Source: Hyphomicrobiaceae bacterium (GTDB lineage: Bacteria > Pseudomonadota > Alphaproteobacteria > Rhizobiales > Hyphomicrobiaceae). From it: a DNA stretch of 64,000 nucleotides. How positions within the stretch are numbered: the stretch's first letter is position 1; every line of letters starts with the position of its first letter. The stretch spans positions 262,850-326,849 of the forward strand of contig JACKJI010000001.1 of assembly GCA_020638035.1 (NCBI GenBank), read 5' to 3'. Of the stretch, positions 8,209-17,451 are shown in pieces. The position numbers were made by a program, and so were the translations under genes. Under the pieces are notes generated by a model. It had not been told where the DNA came from. It was given only the letters and a program-made list of their open reading frames with translations, and did no database searches.

Positions 8209-9477
8209 TTATCCGGCGGTCGCGAGACCGACCAGGGCCGCTGAAAGCAAAGTGGCGAGAAACCCGACGAGGACAGAACGTGGGGCGAGGTCCAGGATCT
8301 CCTGTCGGCGCTCGGGAAGCATCGCCACCAGCCCGCCAAGCATGATGCCGAGCGAGCCGAAGTTTGCAAAACCGCACAGTGCATACGTCATGATCAGGCG
8401 CGAGCGCTCCGACAGCTCCGCCCCGCCTGCCCCGGCAAGATCGAAATATGCGATCAGCTCATTGAGAACGACGCGTTCCCCGAGCAGCGCACCGGCAGCA
8501 CCAGCCTCGGACCACGGGATACCAATGATCCACGCGGCCGGAGCCATCACCCAGCCCAGCAGGCGCTGTAGCGTCAGCTCCAACCCGAAGGGTGCTGCAG
8601 CGACTCCAAGCAGCGCGTTGGCGAGCGTCACCAGCGCCACGAACACGATCAGCATGGCGACAACCGCGACAACAAGACCGACACCGTCGCTCGTTCCCTT
8701 GGCGACGGCGTCGACAGCGCTGCGCGGCGGATCCTCGATGACGATGTCGGCGGTCTCGGGTCCACCCATGAAACCGTCGGGCACGGCCAGCCGCGCCAGC
8801 ATCAGCGCACCCGGAATGTTCATCAACGACGCGGCGAGCAGGTGCCCGGCCGCTCCCGGCAGCAACGGCTCAAGCACAGTCGCATAAAGCGCCATGACGG
8901 TGCCGGCCACAGTCGCCATCACCACCGCCATCATGGCGAACAGCGCACCGCGGCCCAGGCTGTCGAGATACGGCCGGATCAGCAGCGGAGCCTCGACGAG
9001 CCCCAGGAACAGCGAGGATGCAGACACCGTCGCCAGCGGCCCGCCGATGCCTGTGGCGCGACGCAGAACATAGGCAAAGCCGCGTACCACCCGTTGCAGA
9101 ACGCCCCAGTAGTAGAGAAGCCTGACAAGTGCCGACAGCACCAGGATCACCGGCAGCACGCGGAACGCGATGATGAAGTCGTTCTGCGGAGCGCTGCGAT
9201 CGAAGGGCGCCGGACCGCCGGCCAGATATCCGAATACGAAACGTGCACCGGTCTCGGTCGCCTTCTGGATGGCGAGCACTCCGGCCCCCAGCGCCTCAAA
9301 CCCCTGGCGCGCAAGCGGCAGCTTCAGCAGCACCAAAGCAAGCGCAAATTGCACCGCCAGGGTGCCGGCGACGACGATGAGCGCACGGCGCAAGCCCAGA
9401 TGCGCCCGATTCTCCGAGATCGCCCATGCTAGCAGCGGGATGAGCACCAGGCCGAGCAACGCCTGCGCCTGAACCAT
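8209..9477 (-). CDS. nupC: NupC-family concentrative nucleoside transporter
   Basis: Inner-membrane symporter (CNT family), 422 residues, taking up nucleosides with H+ or Na+. Family signatures: FRVLPVILVLSALVRLLYYWGVLQ in the first half, GLVEAPLLIRPYL in the central gating region, ASLMNIPGALMLARLAVP, GERVVLNELIAYFDLA and the C-terminal YALCGFANFGSLGIMLGGL. The length is typical. Gene order with the SNase-like enzyme downstream suggests nucleic-acid or nucleoside salvage. Confidence 0.93.
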   Translation of the reverse strand: MVQAQALLGLVLIPLLAWAISENRAHLGLRRALIVVAGTLAVQFALALVLLKLPLARQGFEALGAGVLAIQKATETGARFVFGYLAGGPAPFDRSAPQNDFIIAFRVLPVILVLSALVRLLYYWGVLQRVVRGFAYVLRRATGIGGPLATVSASSLFLGLVEAPLLIRPYLDSLGRGALFAMMAVVMATVAGTVMALYATVLEPLLPGAAGHLLAASLMNIPGALMLARLAVPDGFMGGPETADIVIEDPPRSAVDAVAKGTSDGVGLVVAVVAMLIVFVALVTLANALLGVAAAPFGLELTLQRLLGWVMAPAAWIIGIPWSEAGAAGALLGERVVLNELIAYFDLAGAGGAELSERSRLIMTYALCGFANFGSLGIMLGGLVAMLPERRQEILDLAPRSVLVGFLATLLSAALVGLATAG

Positions 9478-9513
9478 CGCGGATGCCTCCCCCTTGCTTC
9501 AGCGAGCCCCGCT

Positions 9514-9720
9514 TCAGCGATCGCCGCCGGGCGCAGTGCCGTCGCGCGCGGCCATCTCCGCTCCGATGTCGTCACCGTCCTCGTCGGCATCGTCGTCTGC
9601 CACTGGAATTGCATACGCTCCCTTCAGCCAACGCGACAGGTCGACGTCGGCGCAGCGGCGGGAGCAGAACGGCCGCATGTCAGGCGCGGTGGGCGCACCA
9701 CAGATGGGACACTTCGGCAT
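9514..9720 (-). CDS. yacG: DNA gyrase inhibitor YacG (zinc-binding)
   Basis: A 68-residue zinc-ribbon protein: MPKCPICGAP followed by FCSRRCADVDLSRWLKG, giving the Cys4 site (CxxC...CxxxC), and an acidic tail (DDDADEDGDD). In E. coli YacG binds GyrB and inhibits DNA gyrase. The start was set at MPKCP, where the family begins; the frame extends upstream but overlaps maf. It is downstream of maf on the same strand, its usual neighbour in alphaproteobacteria. Confidence 0.9.
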   Translation of the reverse strand: MPKCPICGAPTAPDMRPFCSRRCADVDLSRWLKGAYAIPVADDDADEDGDDIGAEMAARDGTAPGGDR

Positions 9721-9784
9721 TCGGCTACTCACCGCCCGGCACCTCCCGTGCAGTGCGCCGCACGTCCTGCGCTGTCCGACATGG

Positions 9785-10531
9785 CTACTCCGGCTCGATC
9801 TCTGCGGCGCGCGCCCAGGCATAGTGCACAGGGAAACCTTCGGCCACGATCATCTGCGTCACTTCGGTAAGCGGCAGGCCAACGACATTGGTGTAGGAGC
9901 CGTTGATGCGTTGCACGAACGAGCCTGCGAGTCCTTGTATCGCGTAGCCGCCTGCCTTGCCCCGCCATTCGCGCGAGGCGATATAGGCCTCGATCTCGGC
10001 GCGCGACAGATGCTTGAAGCGGACACGCGTGTCGACCATTTTTGTGCGGTAACGATCGTCCGGAGTGATCAGGCAGATTCCCGTCAGCACACGATGCGCC
10101 CGGCCGGAGAGGAGCTGCAGCGCGGCGACCGCCTCCTCGACATATTGCGGCTTCATGAGCACGCGCCGACCGACAGACACCACGGTATCGGCCGCCAGCA
10201 CGTAGGCATGTGCGACCTCTGCATCGTTGGCGATCTGGTCGCGCGCGGCCTCCGCCTTGGCCCGGGCAAGCCGCGCCGCGAGAGCACGCGGCATTTCGGC
10301 TTTCCGAGGCGTCTCGTCGACTGAGGAGGGCCTCACCGCATCAGGAGTCAACCCAACCTGCGACAGCAGCATCAGGCGGCGGGGACTGCCGCTTGCCAGA
10401 ACCAGCTTGCGGCCCGGCGCGTCATCCGGATTGGCCGCGCGCTCGCGAGCGCGTTCCTGGCGCAGCGTCTCGCGCCGCGGACCTTCGGTCCGGCGCAATA
10501 CGTTGAAGAGCGCGGTCTTGGGCAGGTTCAT
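9785..10531 (-). CDS. maf: Maf-family nucleoside triphosphate pyrophosphatase
   Basis: Hydrolyses non-canonical or modified NTPs (house-cleaning). The 248-residue protein has the Maf core: KLVLASGSPRRLMLLSQVG, VDETPRKAEMP, LAADTVVSVGRRVLMKP, RAHRVLTGI and GGYAIQGLAGSFVQRINGSYTNVVGLPL. About 40 basic N-terminal residues precede the core, somewhat longer than usual; the ATG at 10531 has GGAG at good spacing. It is followed by yacG with a 64-base gap. Its customary upstream neighbour infA is not here (see findings). Confidence 0.93.
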   Translation of the reverse strand: MNLPKTALFNVLRRTEGPRRETLRQERARERAANPDDAPGRKLVLASGSPRRLMLLSQVGLTPDAVRPSSVDETPRKAEMPRALAARLARAKAEAARDQIANDAEVAHAYVLAADTVVSVGRRVLMKPQYVEEAVAALQLLSGRAHRVLTGICLITPDDRYRTKMVDTRVRFKHLSRAEIEAYIASREWRGKAGGYAIQGLAGSFVQRINGSYTNVVGLPLTEVTQMIVAEGFPVHYAWARAAEIEPE

Positions 10532-10817
10532 AACGGCTCCGGTATGGCCATGGCGTGGGCAGAGGTGCACGGCGTGCGCCAAGATACTCTTGCCACGGAC
10601 GACATCGACAAGACATCAGACGACGCCGGGAACAAGAGCACTCATGCAGCAGATATGCCCGGTCGGATCGCCGAATTCGTGGCGGCCGGGCGCCGCGGAG
10701 CATGCAAAGCGTTGGCGCGAAAAGCAAGCCTGCACAAAGGGATTGCCAGCGGGGGGCCGGGTCAGGCTAAATCCGTGGCGATTTCTCCGCTCCGTCCGCC
10801 CGTCCGGAGGCACTTCG

Positions 10818-11516
10818 ATGGCGACCAACAAGAAACATCTGGACCTCATCGCTGGCGCAGCGCTGTTCGAGCCGTTGGATGAGGACGACCGCAACGCTCT
10901 TCTGGCTGAGATGCGGCCGGTGAGCTTCGATTCGGGGCAGGTGATCTTCTCCCGAGGCGACAAGGGGCGCGACATCTACCTCGTGACGCATGGACGGGTG
11001 CGCCTTTCGGTGCTGACGGCGGAGGGGCGCGAGCTGTCGTTTGCCCATGCTGAGCCGGGTGCGGTCTTCGGCGAGATCGCCATGCTGGACGAGGGGCCAA
11101 GGTCGGCGGATGCTACGGCGGTGGCGAAGACCGAGGCCCTCTCACTCGGACGCGCGGCCTTCATGCGGCTCGCCGAGACGCGACCACACCTCGTCGAGGC
11201 CGTGGTGCGCTTTTTGTGTCGGCGCGTCCGTGATGCGGACCAGCAGCTTGAAGCAATTGCGCTCTGCCCGATCGAGGTGCGGCTGGCACGCTTCTTCCTG
11301 GCCGCCGCAAGGCAGAAGGACCCCGACGCCGTGGATGGCAGTGTCACCATCGATCTCGGCATGTCACAGGGCGAACTTGCGTTGCTGATCGGCGCCAGCC
11401 GGCCGAAGGTCAACACCGCGCTGTCCTTGCTCGAATCAGGTGGCGCCATCACGCGCAAAGGCAGCACGTTCACATGTGACATCGAGGAACTCGGCGTCGC
11501 GGCCGGCCTCGAGTAG
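10818..11516 (+). CDS. Crp/Fnr-family transcriptional regulator
   Basis: A 232-residue cAMP-binding-fold regulator. The N-terminal cyclic-nucleotide-binding jelly roll covers about 10-125 (IFSRGDKGRDIYLVTHGRVRLSV and GAVFGEIAMLDEGPRSADATA, the phosphate-binding cassette with its Glu and Arg), and the C-terminal winged helix about 150-225 (MSQGELALLIGASRPKVNTALSLLESGGAI). There are no N-terminal FNR-type cysteines, so an oxygen-sensing Fe-S cluster is unlikely. The ATG at 10818 follows GGAGG. A predicted adenylate cyclase starts 64 bases downstream, so the pair may form a local cAMP circuit. Confidence 0.9.
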   Translation: MATNKKHLDLIAGAALFEPLDEDDRNALLAEMRPVSFDSGQVIFSRGDKGRDIYLVTHGRVRLSVLTAEGRELSFAHAEPGAVFGEIAMLDEGPRSADATAVAKTEALSLGRAAFMRLAETRPHLVEAVVRFLCRRVRDADQQLEAIALCPIEVRLARFFLAAARQKDPDAVDGSVTIDLGMSQGELALLIGASRPKVNTALSLLESGGAITRKGSTFTCDIEELGVAAGLE

Positions 11517-11580
11517 CGAGCCCTTCGGCAGCGCCGGCATGCCGTAGCCGGCGGATGGACGAGGATTGCGCGGAAATTTC

Positions 11581-12888
11581 ATGAAACGCATCTGGCAATT
11601 CGTGAAGCGAACGCTTGGCCGGCTTGCCGGACTGCCAGGCATTTCCGGCATGATCGCCGTCATGGGGCGGCTGGCCGAAGCAGGGACGGCCGGCTATCCG
11701 ATCGACATCAAGCGCCGCTTGATGATCCTCAACATGTTCTCGTACCTGATTATCTTCACCACGGTGATCTTCGCCCTGCAATACGGGCTGACCGAAGGCG
11801 TCGAGTACCGTCCACTCGTCTACATCAACCTCGCCATTGCTGCGATCGTTTCGCTGGTGCCGCTAATGCACCGGATCAACGAGATTGCCGGTGGTCTGCT
11901 GATCGTCATCACCGAGTACGTCGCGATCACAAACATCGCCTCATACCTCGGCCGTGATGGCGGCGGACACTTGCTCTTCATCATCGGCGCCGCGGTTCCG
12001 TTCTTCGTGTTCGGGTTGGAGCGGCTGAGGCTCGCATTGGCGGTCGTTCTCGGCGGAATGGTGCTGCACCTCTACATCTGGTTCTCGTTCCCGCCGAGCA
12101 CCGCTCTCATTCCACCCAACCCGCGCATTCTCAATGATCTCTACACGCAGAGCGCCATCACCACGTTCGGCTTCATCGCCGTCACCGTGTGGTACGCGTT
12201 CCGCCTCGTCGAGAACGCCAAGGCGGAAACCGACACTCTGCTGCGCAACATCCTTCCCGACCAGATCGTTGCCCGGCTCAAGACCGGGCCTGAGAGGCTG
12301 ATCGCCGACAGCTTCGATAGTGCCTCGATCCTGTTCTCGGACATCTCGGGCTTTGTACCATTGGCGCGATCGCTCGGCGCCGCCCAGGTCGTCGAACTGC
12401 TCAATACGATCGTTCGGGAGTTCGATGCCATCGCCGCGCGCCACGGCGTCGAGAAGATCAAGACCATCGGCGACGCCTACATGGCGGCAGCGGGAATTCC
12501 CGACCCCGCGCCCGACCACACTGCTCGCGTGGCATTCATGGGCCTCGACATGCTCGCCTTCATGGAACGGTTGCGCCAGGACACGGGCCTCGACGTTTCG
12601 ATACGCATCGGCATCGCTTCGGGCCCGGTGATGGCCGGCGTCATTGGCATGCAGAAGTTCAGCTACGACGTGTGGGGCGATACGGTGAACCTCGCCAGCC
12701 GGCTTGAAAGCCACAGTGTGCCGGGGCGGATCCTGATCTGTCCGGCGTGCCGCACCCTGCTTGAGCACGAATTTACCTTCGAGACGCGCGGAGAGATCGA
12801 GATCAAAGGCGTCGGGCTCAAGGAGACATTCTACGTCACGGGTGTGAAAGACGCCTCACGGGAAAACCCCGGTATTGATGCTCCATGA
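11581..12888 (+). CDS. membrane-bound class III adenylate cyclase
   Basis: A 435-residue protein: about six hydrophobic segments (45-205), then a class III cyclase domain (245-405). Metal-binding aspartates are in SDISGF (Asp254) and GDAY (Asp298). The adenine-selecting Lys in EKIKTIGDAY and Asp in YDVWGD, and the transition-state NLASR Asn/Arg, are all present, so ATP is the expected substrate. No HAMP domain is seen; the short LLRNILPDQIVARLK linker is the usual cyclase-transducer helix. I prefer the ATG at 11581 over an in-frame TTG at 11566. It follows the Crp/Fnr gene on the same strand. Confidence 0.9.
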   Translation: MKRIWQFVKRTLGRLAGLPGISGMIAVMGRLAEAGTAGYPIDIKRRLMILNMFSYLIIFTTVIFALQYGLTEGVEYRPLVYINLAIAAIVSLVPLMHRINEIAGGLLIVITEYVAITNIASYLGRDGGGHLLFIIGAAVPFFVFGLERLRLALAVVLGGMVLHLYIWFSFPPSTALIPPNPRILNDLYTQSAITTFGFIAVTVWYAFRLVENAKAETDTLLRNILPDQIVARLKTGPERLIADSFDSASILFSDISGFVPLARSLGAAQVVELLNTIVREFDAIAARHGVEKIKTIGDAYMAAAGIPDPAPDHTARVAFMGLDMLAFMERLRQDTGLDVSIRIGIASGPVMAGVIGMQKFSYDVWGDTVNLASRLESHSVPGRILICPACRTLLEHEFTFETRGEIEIKGVGLKETFYVTGVKDASRENPGIDAP

Positions 12889-12909
12889 ATTGGGGTCAAG
12901 CATCCCGGC

Positions 12910-13362
12910 TCAAACGCTGGGGCCGCCCTCCAGGCCGAAACGCTGCCTGATCTTTTCGAATAGCTTGTCGCGCACACCGCGATAGGACTGCAGGATCTGC
13001 TCCCGGCTACCCTGGCCGATCAGGACGGTCGCGTCGATGGTCGGCCAGTACTCGACGTCCACCGCCATGGTCCGCGTCAGCTCCAGCGCCTGATGATGCG
13101 CTTCCGGCGACAACGTGACGATGAGGTCGAAACTCGTATCGTTGAGTTCGGCGAGCGTGCGCGGCTTGTGGCGCGACATGTCGATGCCGATCTCTCCCAT
13201 CACGGCAGCTGCAAATCCGTCTGCATCACCGGCACGAACGCCGGCTGATTCGACATAGCAGCGACGGCCGGCCAGATGACGCAGCATCGCAGCCGCCATC
13301 GGCGAGCGGACGGCATTCATGGTGCAGGCGAAGAGGACCGCGCCTGGCAGATCGCCCGCCAT
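12910..13362 (-). CDS. low-molecular-weight phosphotyrosine phosphatase family protein
   Basis: A 150-residue protein with the CX5R(S) P-loop near the N-terminus (CTMNAVRSPMA), the signature shared by LMW protein-tyrosine phosphatases and ArsC-type reductases. The general acid Asp of the DP loop is not obvious (EYWPTIDATV lies in the equivalent place), so activity may be altered. The gene follows UPF0262 by nine bases in the conserved hisD-UPF0262-phosphatase string of alphaproteobacteria. It is convergent with the cyclase gene, 21 bases away. Confidence 0.85.
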   Translation of the reverse strand: MAGDLPGAVLFACTMNAVRSPMAAAMLRHLAGRRCYVESAGVRAGDADGFAAAVMGEIGIDMSRHKPRTLAELNDTSFDLIVTLSPEAHHQALELTRTMAVDVEYWPTIDATVLIGQGSREQILQSYRGVRDKLFEKIRQRFGLEGGPSV

Positions 13363-13371
13363 CGTGCTGCC

Positions 13372-13869
13372 TCAGCCCTTCCAGTGAAGAGCGCAGATCA
13401 GCGTAAACAGACGGCGCGCGGTATCGAAATCGACGTCGATCTTGCCTTGCAGGCGCTCCTGCAGCGTGCGGCTGCCCTCGTCGTGCAGACCACGGCGGCC
13501 CATGTCGATCGCCTGGATTTTGGAAGGAGGAGCCGTGCGGATCGCCTCATAGTAGCTGTCGCACACCATGAAGTAGTCCTTGATGATGCGCTTGAAGGGG
13601 GTAAGCGACAGAAAGTGCGTGACCACGACTTCTTCGCTCTCCGTGCCGACGGCGAATGCCAGCTTCTGGTCGACGATCGACAGGCGCAGGCGATAGGGTC
13701 CATCCTCGCGCCCGGTGACGGCGAATGAATTGCCATCAAGCAGATCGAAGATCGCCACCTCGCGCTCATGCTCGATGTTGGAGTTGTTGCGCGCGATCGA
13801 CTTCTCATCGATGTCGATCGCGTAAAGCCGCATGCGACTCGGCTGCTCGGCTGTGCCCTCGTCGTGCAT
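13372..13869 (-). CDS. UPF0262 family protein
   Basis: A 165-residue conserved alphaproteobacterial protein of unknown function, recognised by RLYAIDIDEKSIARNNSNIEHERE, the DYFMVCDSYYEAIR block and the C-terminal FDTARRLFTLICALHW. The ATG lies one base after the hisD stop, implying coupling. It is predicted cytoplasmic and mixed alpha/beta with no signal or membrane segment. The hisD association recurs in many genomes, but a role in histidine synthesis has not been shown to my knowledge. Confidence 0.93.
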   Translation of the reverse strand: MHDEGTAEQPSRMRLYAIDIDEKSIARNNSNIEHEREVAIFDLLDGNSFAVTGREDGPYRLRLSIVDQKLAFAVGTESEEVVVTHFLSLTPFKRIIKDYFMVCDSYYEAIRTAPPSKIQAIDMGRRGLHDEGSRTLQERLQGKIDVDFDTARRLFTLICALHWKG

Positions 13870-13870
13870 G

Positions 13871-15175
13871 TCACTCCCCCACGCCCTGCTGCACGCGGAT
13901 CTCGACCGAGCGGCGATGCGCCTCGAGCCCTTCGGCGCGCGCCAGGGACATAGCTGCTGGTGCCAACCTGTCGAGCGCGGCCGCGTCGAGCTTCAGGATC
14001 GAAGTGCGCTTCATGAAATCGAGTACACCCAGCCCGGAGGAGAACCGGGCGCTGCGGGCCGTTGGCAGCACATGGTTGGATCCAGCCACGTAGTCACCGA
14101 TCACCTCGGGCGTATAGCGGCCGATGAAAATGGCGCCAGCGTTGCGCACCTGGGCGGCCAGCGTTTCAGCGTCGGCGGTGGCGATCTCCAGATGCTCGGC
14201 CGCGAACCGGTCAGCAAGCGCTGGTGCCTCGTCAAGGGAGCGCAGCACGATGGTGGCGCCGAACACCTGCCAGCTCTCGCCCGCGATGTTGCCACGCGAG
14301 AGCGTCTGCAATTGACGTGCGACGGCGGCCTCGACCGCGTCGGCAAAAGCGGCATCGTCGGTCATCAACACCGACTGGGCTGCCGTATCATGCTCGGCCT
14401 GCGCCAGCAGGTCCGCGGCGATCCACTCCGGATCGTTGTCCTTGTCCGCGATCACGAGCACCTCAGACGGGCCGGCGATGGAATCGATGCCGACGGTTCC
14501 AAACACCTGGCGCTTGGCGGCGGCGACATAGGCATTGCCCGGACCGACGATCTTGACCACCGGCGCGATCGTCTCCGTGCCATAGGCGAGCGCGGCGACG
14601 GCTTGCGCCCCGCCGATGCGGTAGATCTCGCCGACGCCCGCAATATCGGCAGCGGCAAGCACCAGCGGATTCAATTCGCCACGCGGCGTCGGCACCACCA
14701 TGACGATACGCGGCACACCAGCGACGTGTGCCGGCACTGCATTCATGAGGACCGAACTCGGATAGGAGGCAAGACCGCCGGGCACATAAAGACCGGCCGA
14801 CTCGACGGCCGTCCAGCGGTGGCCAAGCTCGACACCAACCTCGTCGGTATAGCGATCATCACCAGGGCGCTGGCGGGCATGATGATCGACGATGCGCTGC
14901 CGGGCGAGCTCCAGGGCATCGAGCGTCTCGCTGCTGCAGCTCGCCCGCGCAGCCTTGATCTCCCCAGCACTGATGCGCAAGCCGACCTGGTCGAGATCGA
15001 CGCTGTCGAAGCGCTTGGAGTAGGCAATGAGCGCACGGTCACCGTCACGACGCACCGTTTCGACGATTTCGCGCACTGCCGCATCGACGTCCGCCGACAC
15101 CTCGCGCTTCTCGGCGAGGAACGACTTGAAGGCTGCCTCGAACGCGGGGTCCGCCGTTGTCAGGCGCTTCGGCAT
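13871..15175 (-). CDS. hisD: histidinol dehydrogenase
   Basis: Catalyses the last two steps of histidine synthesis, L-histidinol to L-histidine, with NAD+ and Zn2+. It is 434 residues, the usual length. Landmarks: AGLYVPGGLASYPSSVLMNAVPA, IYRIGGAQAVAALAYGTETI, KIVGPGNAYVAAAKRQVFG, IAGPSEVLVIAD, DLLAQAEHDTAAQS (zinc-ligand and catalytic His region) and the C-terminal SSGLGVLDFMKRTS. It heads the hisD-UPF0262-phosphatase run; 193 bases separate it from the DUF2948 gene upstream. Confidence 0.97.
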   Translation of the reverse strand: MPKRLTTADPAFEAAFKSFLAEKREVSADVDAAVREIVETVRRDGDRALIAYSKRFDSVDLDQVGLRISAGEIKAARASCSSETLDALELARQRIVDHHARQRPGDDRYTDEVGVELGHRWTAVESAGLYVPGGLASYPSSVLMNAVPAHVAGVPRIVMVVPTPRGELNPLVLAAADIAGVGEIYRIGGAQAVAALAYGTETIAPVVKIVGPGNAYVAAAKRQVFGTVGIDSIAGPSEVLVIADKDNDPEWIAADLLAQAEHDTAAQSVLMTDDAAFADAVEAAVARQLQTLSRGNIAGESWQVFGATIVLRSLDEAPALADRFAAEHLEIATADAETLAAQVRNAGAIFIGRYTPEVIGDYVAGSNHVLPTARSARFSSGLGVLDFMKRTSILKLDAAALDRLAPAAMSLARAEGLEAHRRSVEIRVQQGVGE

Positions 15176-15368
15176 TTCGTCACCGGCCTTGGGGGCCGCT
15201 CCTCTATCTCATGTACGGCTGCGTGAGGCGCGAGCCCCGCTACTCCCGTTCCGATTCGATCCCCAACGGCTTCCCGCCGTCCGATCATCCGCGCTGCCAG
15301 ACGGCACGGCCACTCGTCTTTCGATCAACGCTCGAGGCTGCTTGGAAACCTGCCGGGCGCCGGCTGCC

Positions 15369-15833
15369 TCACGTCTTGCCCTTCTCGTCATGGCTCGGCA
15401 CGCGGCGGGCGCGCCAAGCCGCGCCGAGATCCTTCAGCTCCGCCTCGACACACTCGACCTCCAGCTCGATGGCACCGCCACCAGCGAAGTCGAGGCGGAT
15501 GCGACCTGCCGGATCGTGCTCTCCAGCCGGCTCAAAGGTGACCGCCAGCAGCGACAGGAAGGCGTTGCGCATCCTGAGGTCGATGCCTGTCAGGCGCACA
15601 CTCAGCACGCGCTCGAACCGCAACCCGGCCCGGCGGCGTTCGCGCGGCGGCTTGCGGCCCGCCAAGACGGCGGCCACCGCACCCGCCCAGTCGAACCTGC
15701 TGATGACGGCGGCAAATCGCTTCTGGCGCGGCAGATAGGCCATGTCACCGACGCGCACGACCGCGTCCTGAACGTGCGCGGAAATCACGGCCAGGTCGTC
15801 GGCGTCGAGCGCGATCAGCTTGAGAGGGATCAT
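15369..15833 (-). CDS. DUF2948 family protein
   Basis: A 154-residue conserved alphaproteobacterial protein with LIALDADDLAVISAHVQDAVVRVGDMAYLP at the start, RRRAGLRFERVLSVRLTGID in the middle and a C-terminal GGGAIELEVECVEAELKDLG strand-helix unit. No catalytic motif, signal peptide or membrane segment is visible. Its place between murA and hisD is the conserved one in the order; function is unknown. Confidence 0.92.
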   Translation of the reverse strand: MIPLKLIALDADDLAVISAHVQDAVVRVGDMAYLPRQKRFAAVISRFDWAGAVAAVLAGRKPPRERRRAGLRFERVLSVRLTGIDLRMRNAFLSLLAVTFEPAGEHDPAGRIRLDFAGGGAIELEVECVEAELKDLGAAWRARRVPSHDEKGKT

Positions 15834-16014
15834 CGGCGGCTGGCTGAGTTGCGGTTCTGGCGCGACGGGCGGAATGCTGGCGCGAACCGGTCAAGGCCGC
15901 GCAACTGGCGCGAGTGATAACCGGCCGGGCCGGCCGGTGCAACAGAACGCAGTCGATCCGCTCGCATTCGCATGACATCTCGCGGGCGGATGCGGTCATG
16001 CGCCGCAGGATCGA

Positions 16015-17307
16015 TCAGCCCGCGCTGATACGTTCGATATTCGCTCCACACCGGGTGAGTTTCTCCTCCAGGCGCTCGAAGCCACGGTCCAGGTGGTAGA
16101 CGCGGTTGATCATCGTCTCTCCCTCGGCCACCAGCCCGGCGATGACCAGCGAGACCGAGGCACGCAGATCGGTCGCCATCACCGGCGCACCCCGCAGCCT
16201 CGGCACGCCTTTGATGGTCGCCGTGTCTCCATGCAGCTTGATGTCCGCGCCGAGTCGGGCCAGCTCCTGGACGTGCATGAAGCGGTTCTCGAAGATCGTC
16301 TCGCGGATGACGCTGGTGCCGTGCGCGGTGGTCACCAGAGCCATCAGCTGAGCCTGCAAATCGGTAGGAAAGCCGGGAAACGGCTGGGTTTCGATCGACA
16401 CCGGCCCGATGCCGGCACCGTTGCGGGTGACGCGGATTCCGCCCTCCACCGGAGTAACGGACGCTCCAACGGCCTCCAGCACATCAAGCGCGGTTTCCAG
16501 AAGCTCCACACGCGTCCCCTCAAGCGTGACATCGCCCCCCGTGGCAGCGACGGCATAGGCAAAAGTCCCGGTCTCGATACGGTCGGGCAGCACGGCGTGA
16601 ACCGCGCCTTCGAGCCGGTCTCGGCCCTGGATCCGCAGCGTCGAGGAGCCGATGCCCTCGATGCGGCAGCCCATCTTGACGAGGCACTCCGCGACGTCTC
16701 CGATCTCAGGCTCACGGGCGGCGTTCTCGATCACGGTCTCACCCTTCGCAAGGGCGGCGGCGAGCAGAACATTATGTGTGGCGCCTACCGAGACCTTCGG
16801 GAAGACGACTCGGTTCCCCTGCAATCCTTTTGGTGCCTTGGCGACGACATAGCCGGCGTCGATGTCGATCTGCGCGCCCAGTTCCTTGAGACCCTGTAGA
16901 TGCAGGTCCACCGGCCGGGTGCCGATCGCACAGCCGCCGGGCAGCGACACGCGCGCCTCGCCCATGCGCGCCAGCAGGGGGCCGAGCACCCAGAAGCTCG
17001 CCCGCATGCGGCTCACCATCTCGTAGGGTGCGGTGGTATCGACGATGTCCCGCGCGGTGAGATGGAACGTCTCGCCCAGGTGCTGCGAGACACCAGGTCG
17101 CTTGCCATCGACGGCAAGATCGACCCCGTGATTACGCAGAATGCGGGCCAGTAGGTTGACGTCTGCCAGGTTCGGCACGTTCTTCAGCGTCAGCCGGTCT
17201 GCGGTCAACAGGCTGGCGATCATCAGCGGCAGGGCCGCATTCTTGGCCCCGGAGATGGGGATGGTCCCCTCGAGCCGATTGCCACCGACAATTTTGATAC
17301 GGTCCAT
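16015..17307 (-). CDS. murA: UDP-N-acetylglucosamine 1-carboxyvinyltransferase
   Basis: First committed step of peptidoglycan synthesis: enolpyruvyl transfer from PEP to UDP-GlcNAc. It is 430 residues from the ATG at 17307, where the family begins (MDRIKIVGGNRLEG); the frame extends further upstream without family similarity. The active-site Lys is in SGAKNAALPLM and the PEP/fosfomycin-reactive Cys in SLPGGCAIGTRPVDLHL, so it is a fosfomycin-sensitive type. GFPTDLQAQLMAL and FENRFMHVQELARLGADI are also intact. Confidence 0.97.
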   Translation of the reverse strand: MDRIKIVGGNRLEGTIPISGAKNAALPLMIASLLTADRLTLKNVPNLADVNLLARILRNHGVDLAVDGKRPGVSQHLGETFHLTARDIVDTTAPYEMVSRMRASFWVLGPLLARMGEARVSLPGGCAIGTRPVDLHLQGLKELGAQIDIDAGYVVAKAPKGLQGNRVVFPKVSVGATHNVLLAAALAKGETVIENAAREPEIGDVAECLVKMGCRIEGIGSSTLRIQGRDRLEGAVHAVLPDRIETGTFAYAVAATGGDVTLEGTRVELLETALDVLEAVGASVTPVEGGIRVTRNGAGIGPVSIETQPFPGFPTDLQAQLMALVTTAHGTSVIRETIFENRFMHVQELARLGADIKLHGDTATIKGVPRLRGAPVMATDLRASVSLVIAGLVAEGETMINRVYHLDRGFERLEEKLTRCGANIERISAG

Positions 17308-17451
17308 GTTTTGCTCTTCCGCCCCGATCCCCTTGTCACCGCGCCTGCATGCCGCGACCAGTGCTCCATTCCACTGGTCCTGCTCGTGTGCATGCCGGCC
17401 CGGCAATGCTGCTCGTCCGTCAATTCGTCGCGTTACCCTGCAACGCCGCTT

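Noticed and set aside
10227..10817. N-terminal extension of the Crp/Fnr gene
   Set aside because: It runs antisense to maf and lacks any domain. A GGAGG-preceded ATG at 10818 fits the family start.
13832..15226. 464-codon frame on the plus strand opposite hisD
   Set aside because: It is a long GC-driven shadow of hisD with an Arg/His-rich composition and no family.
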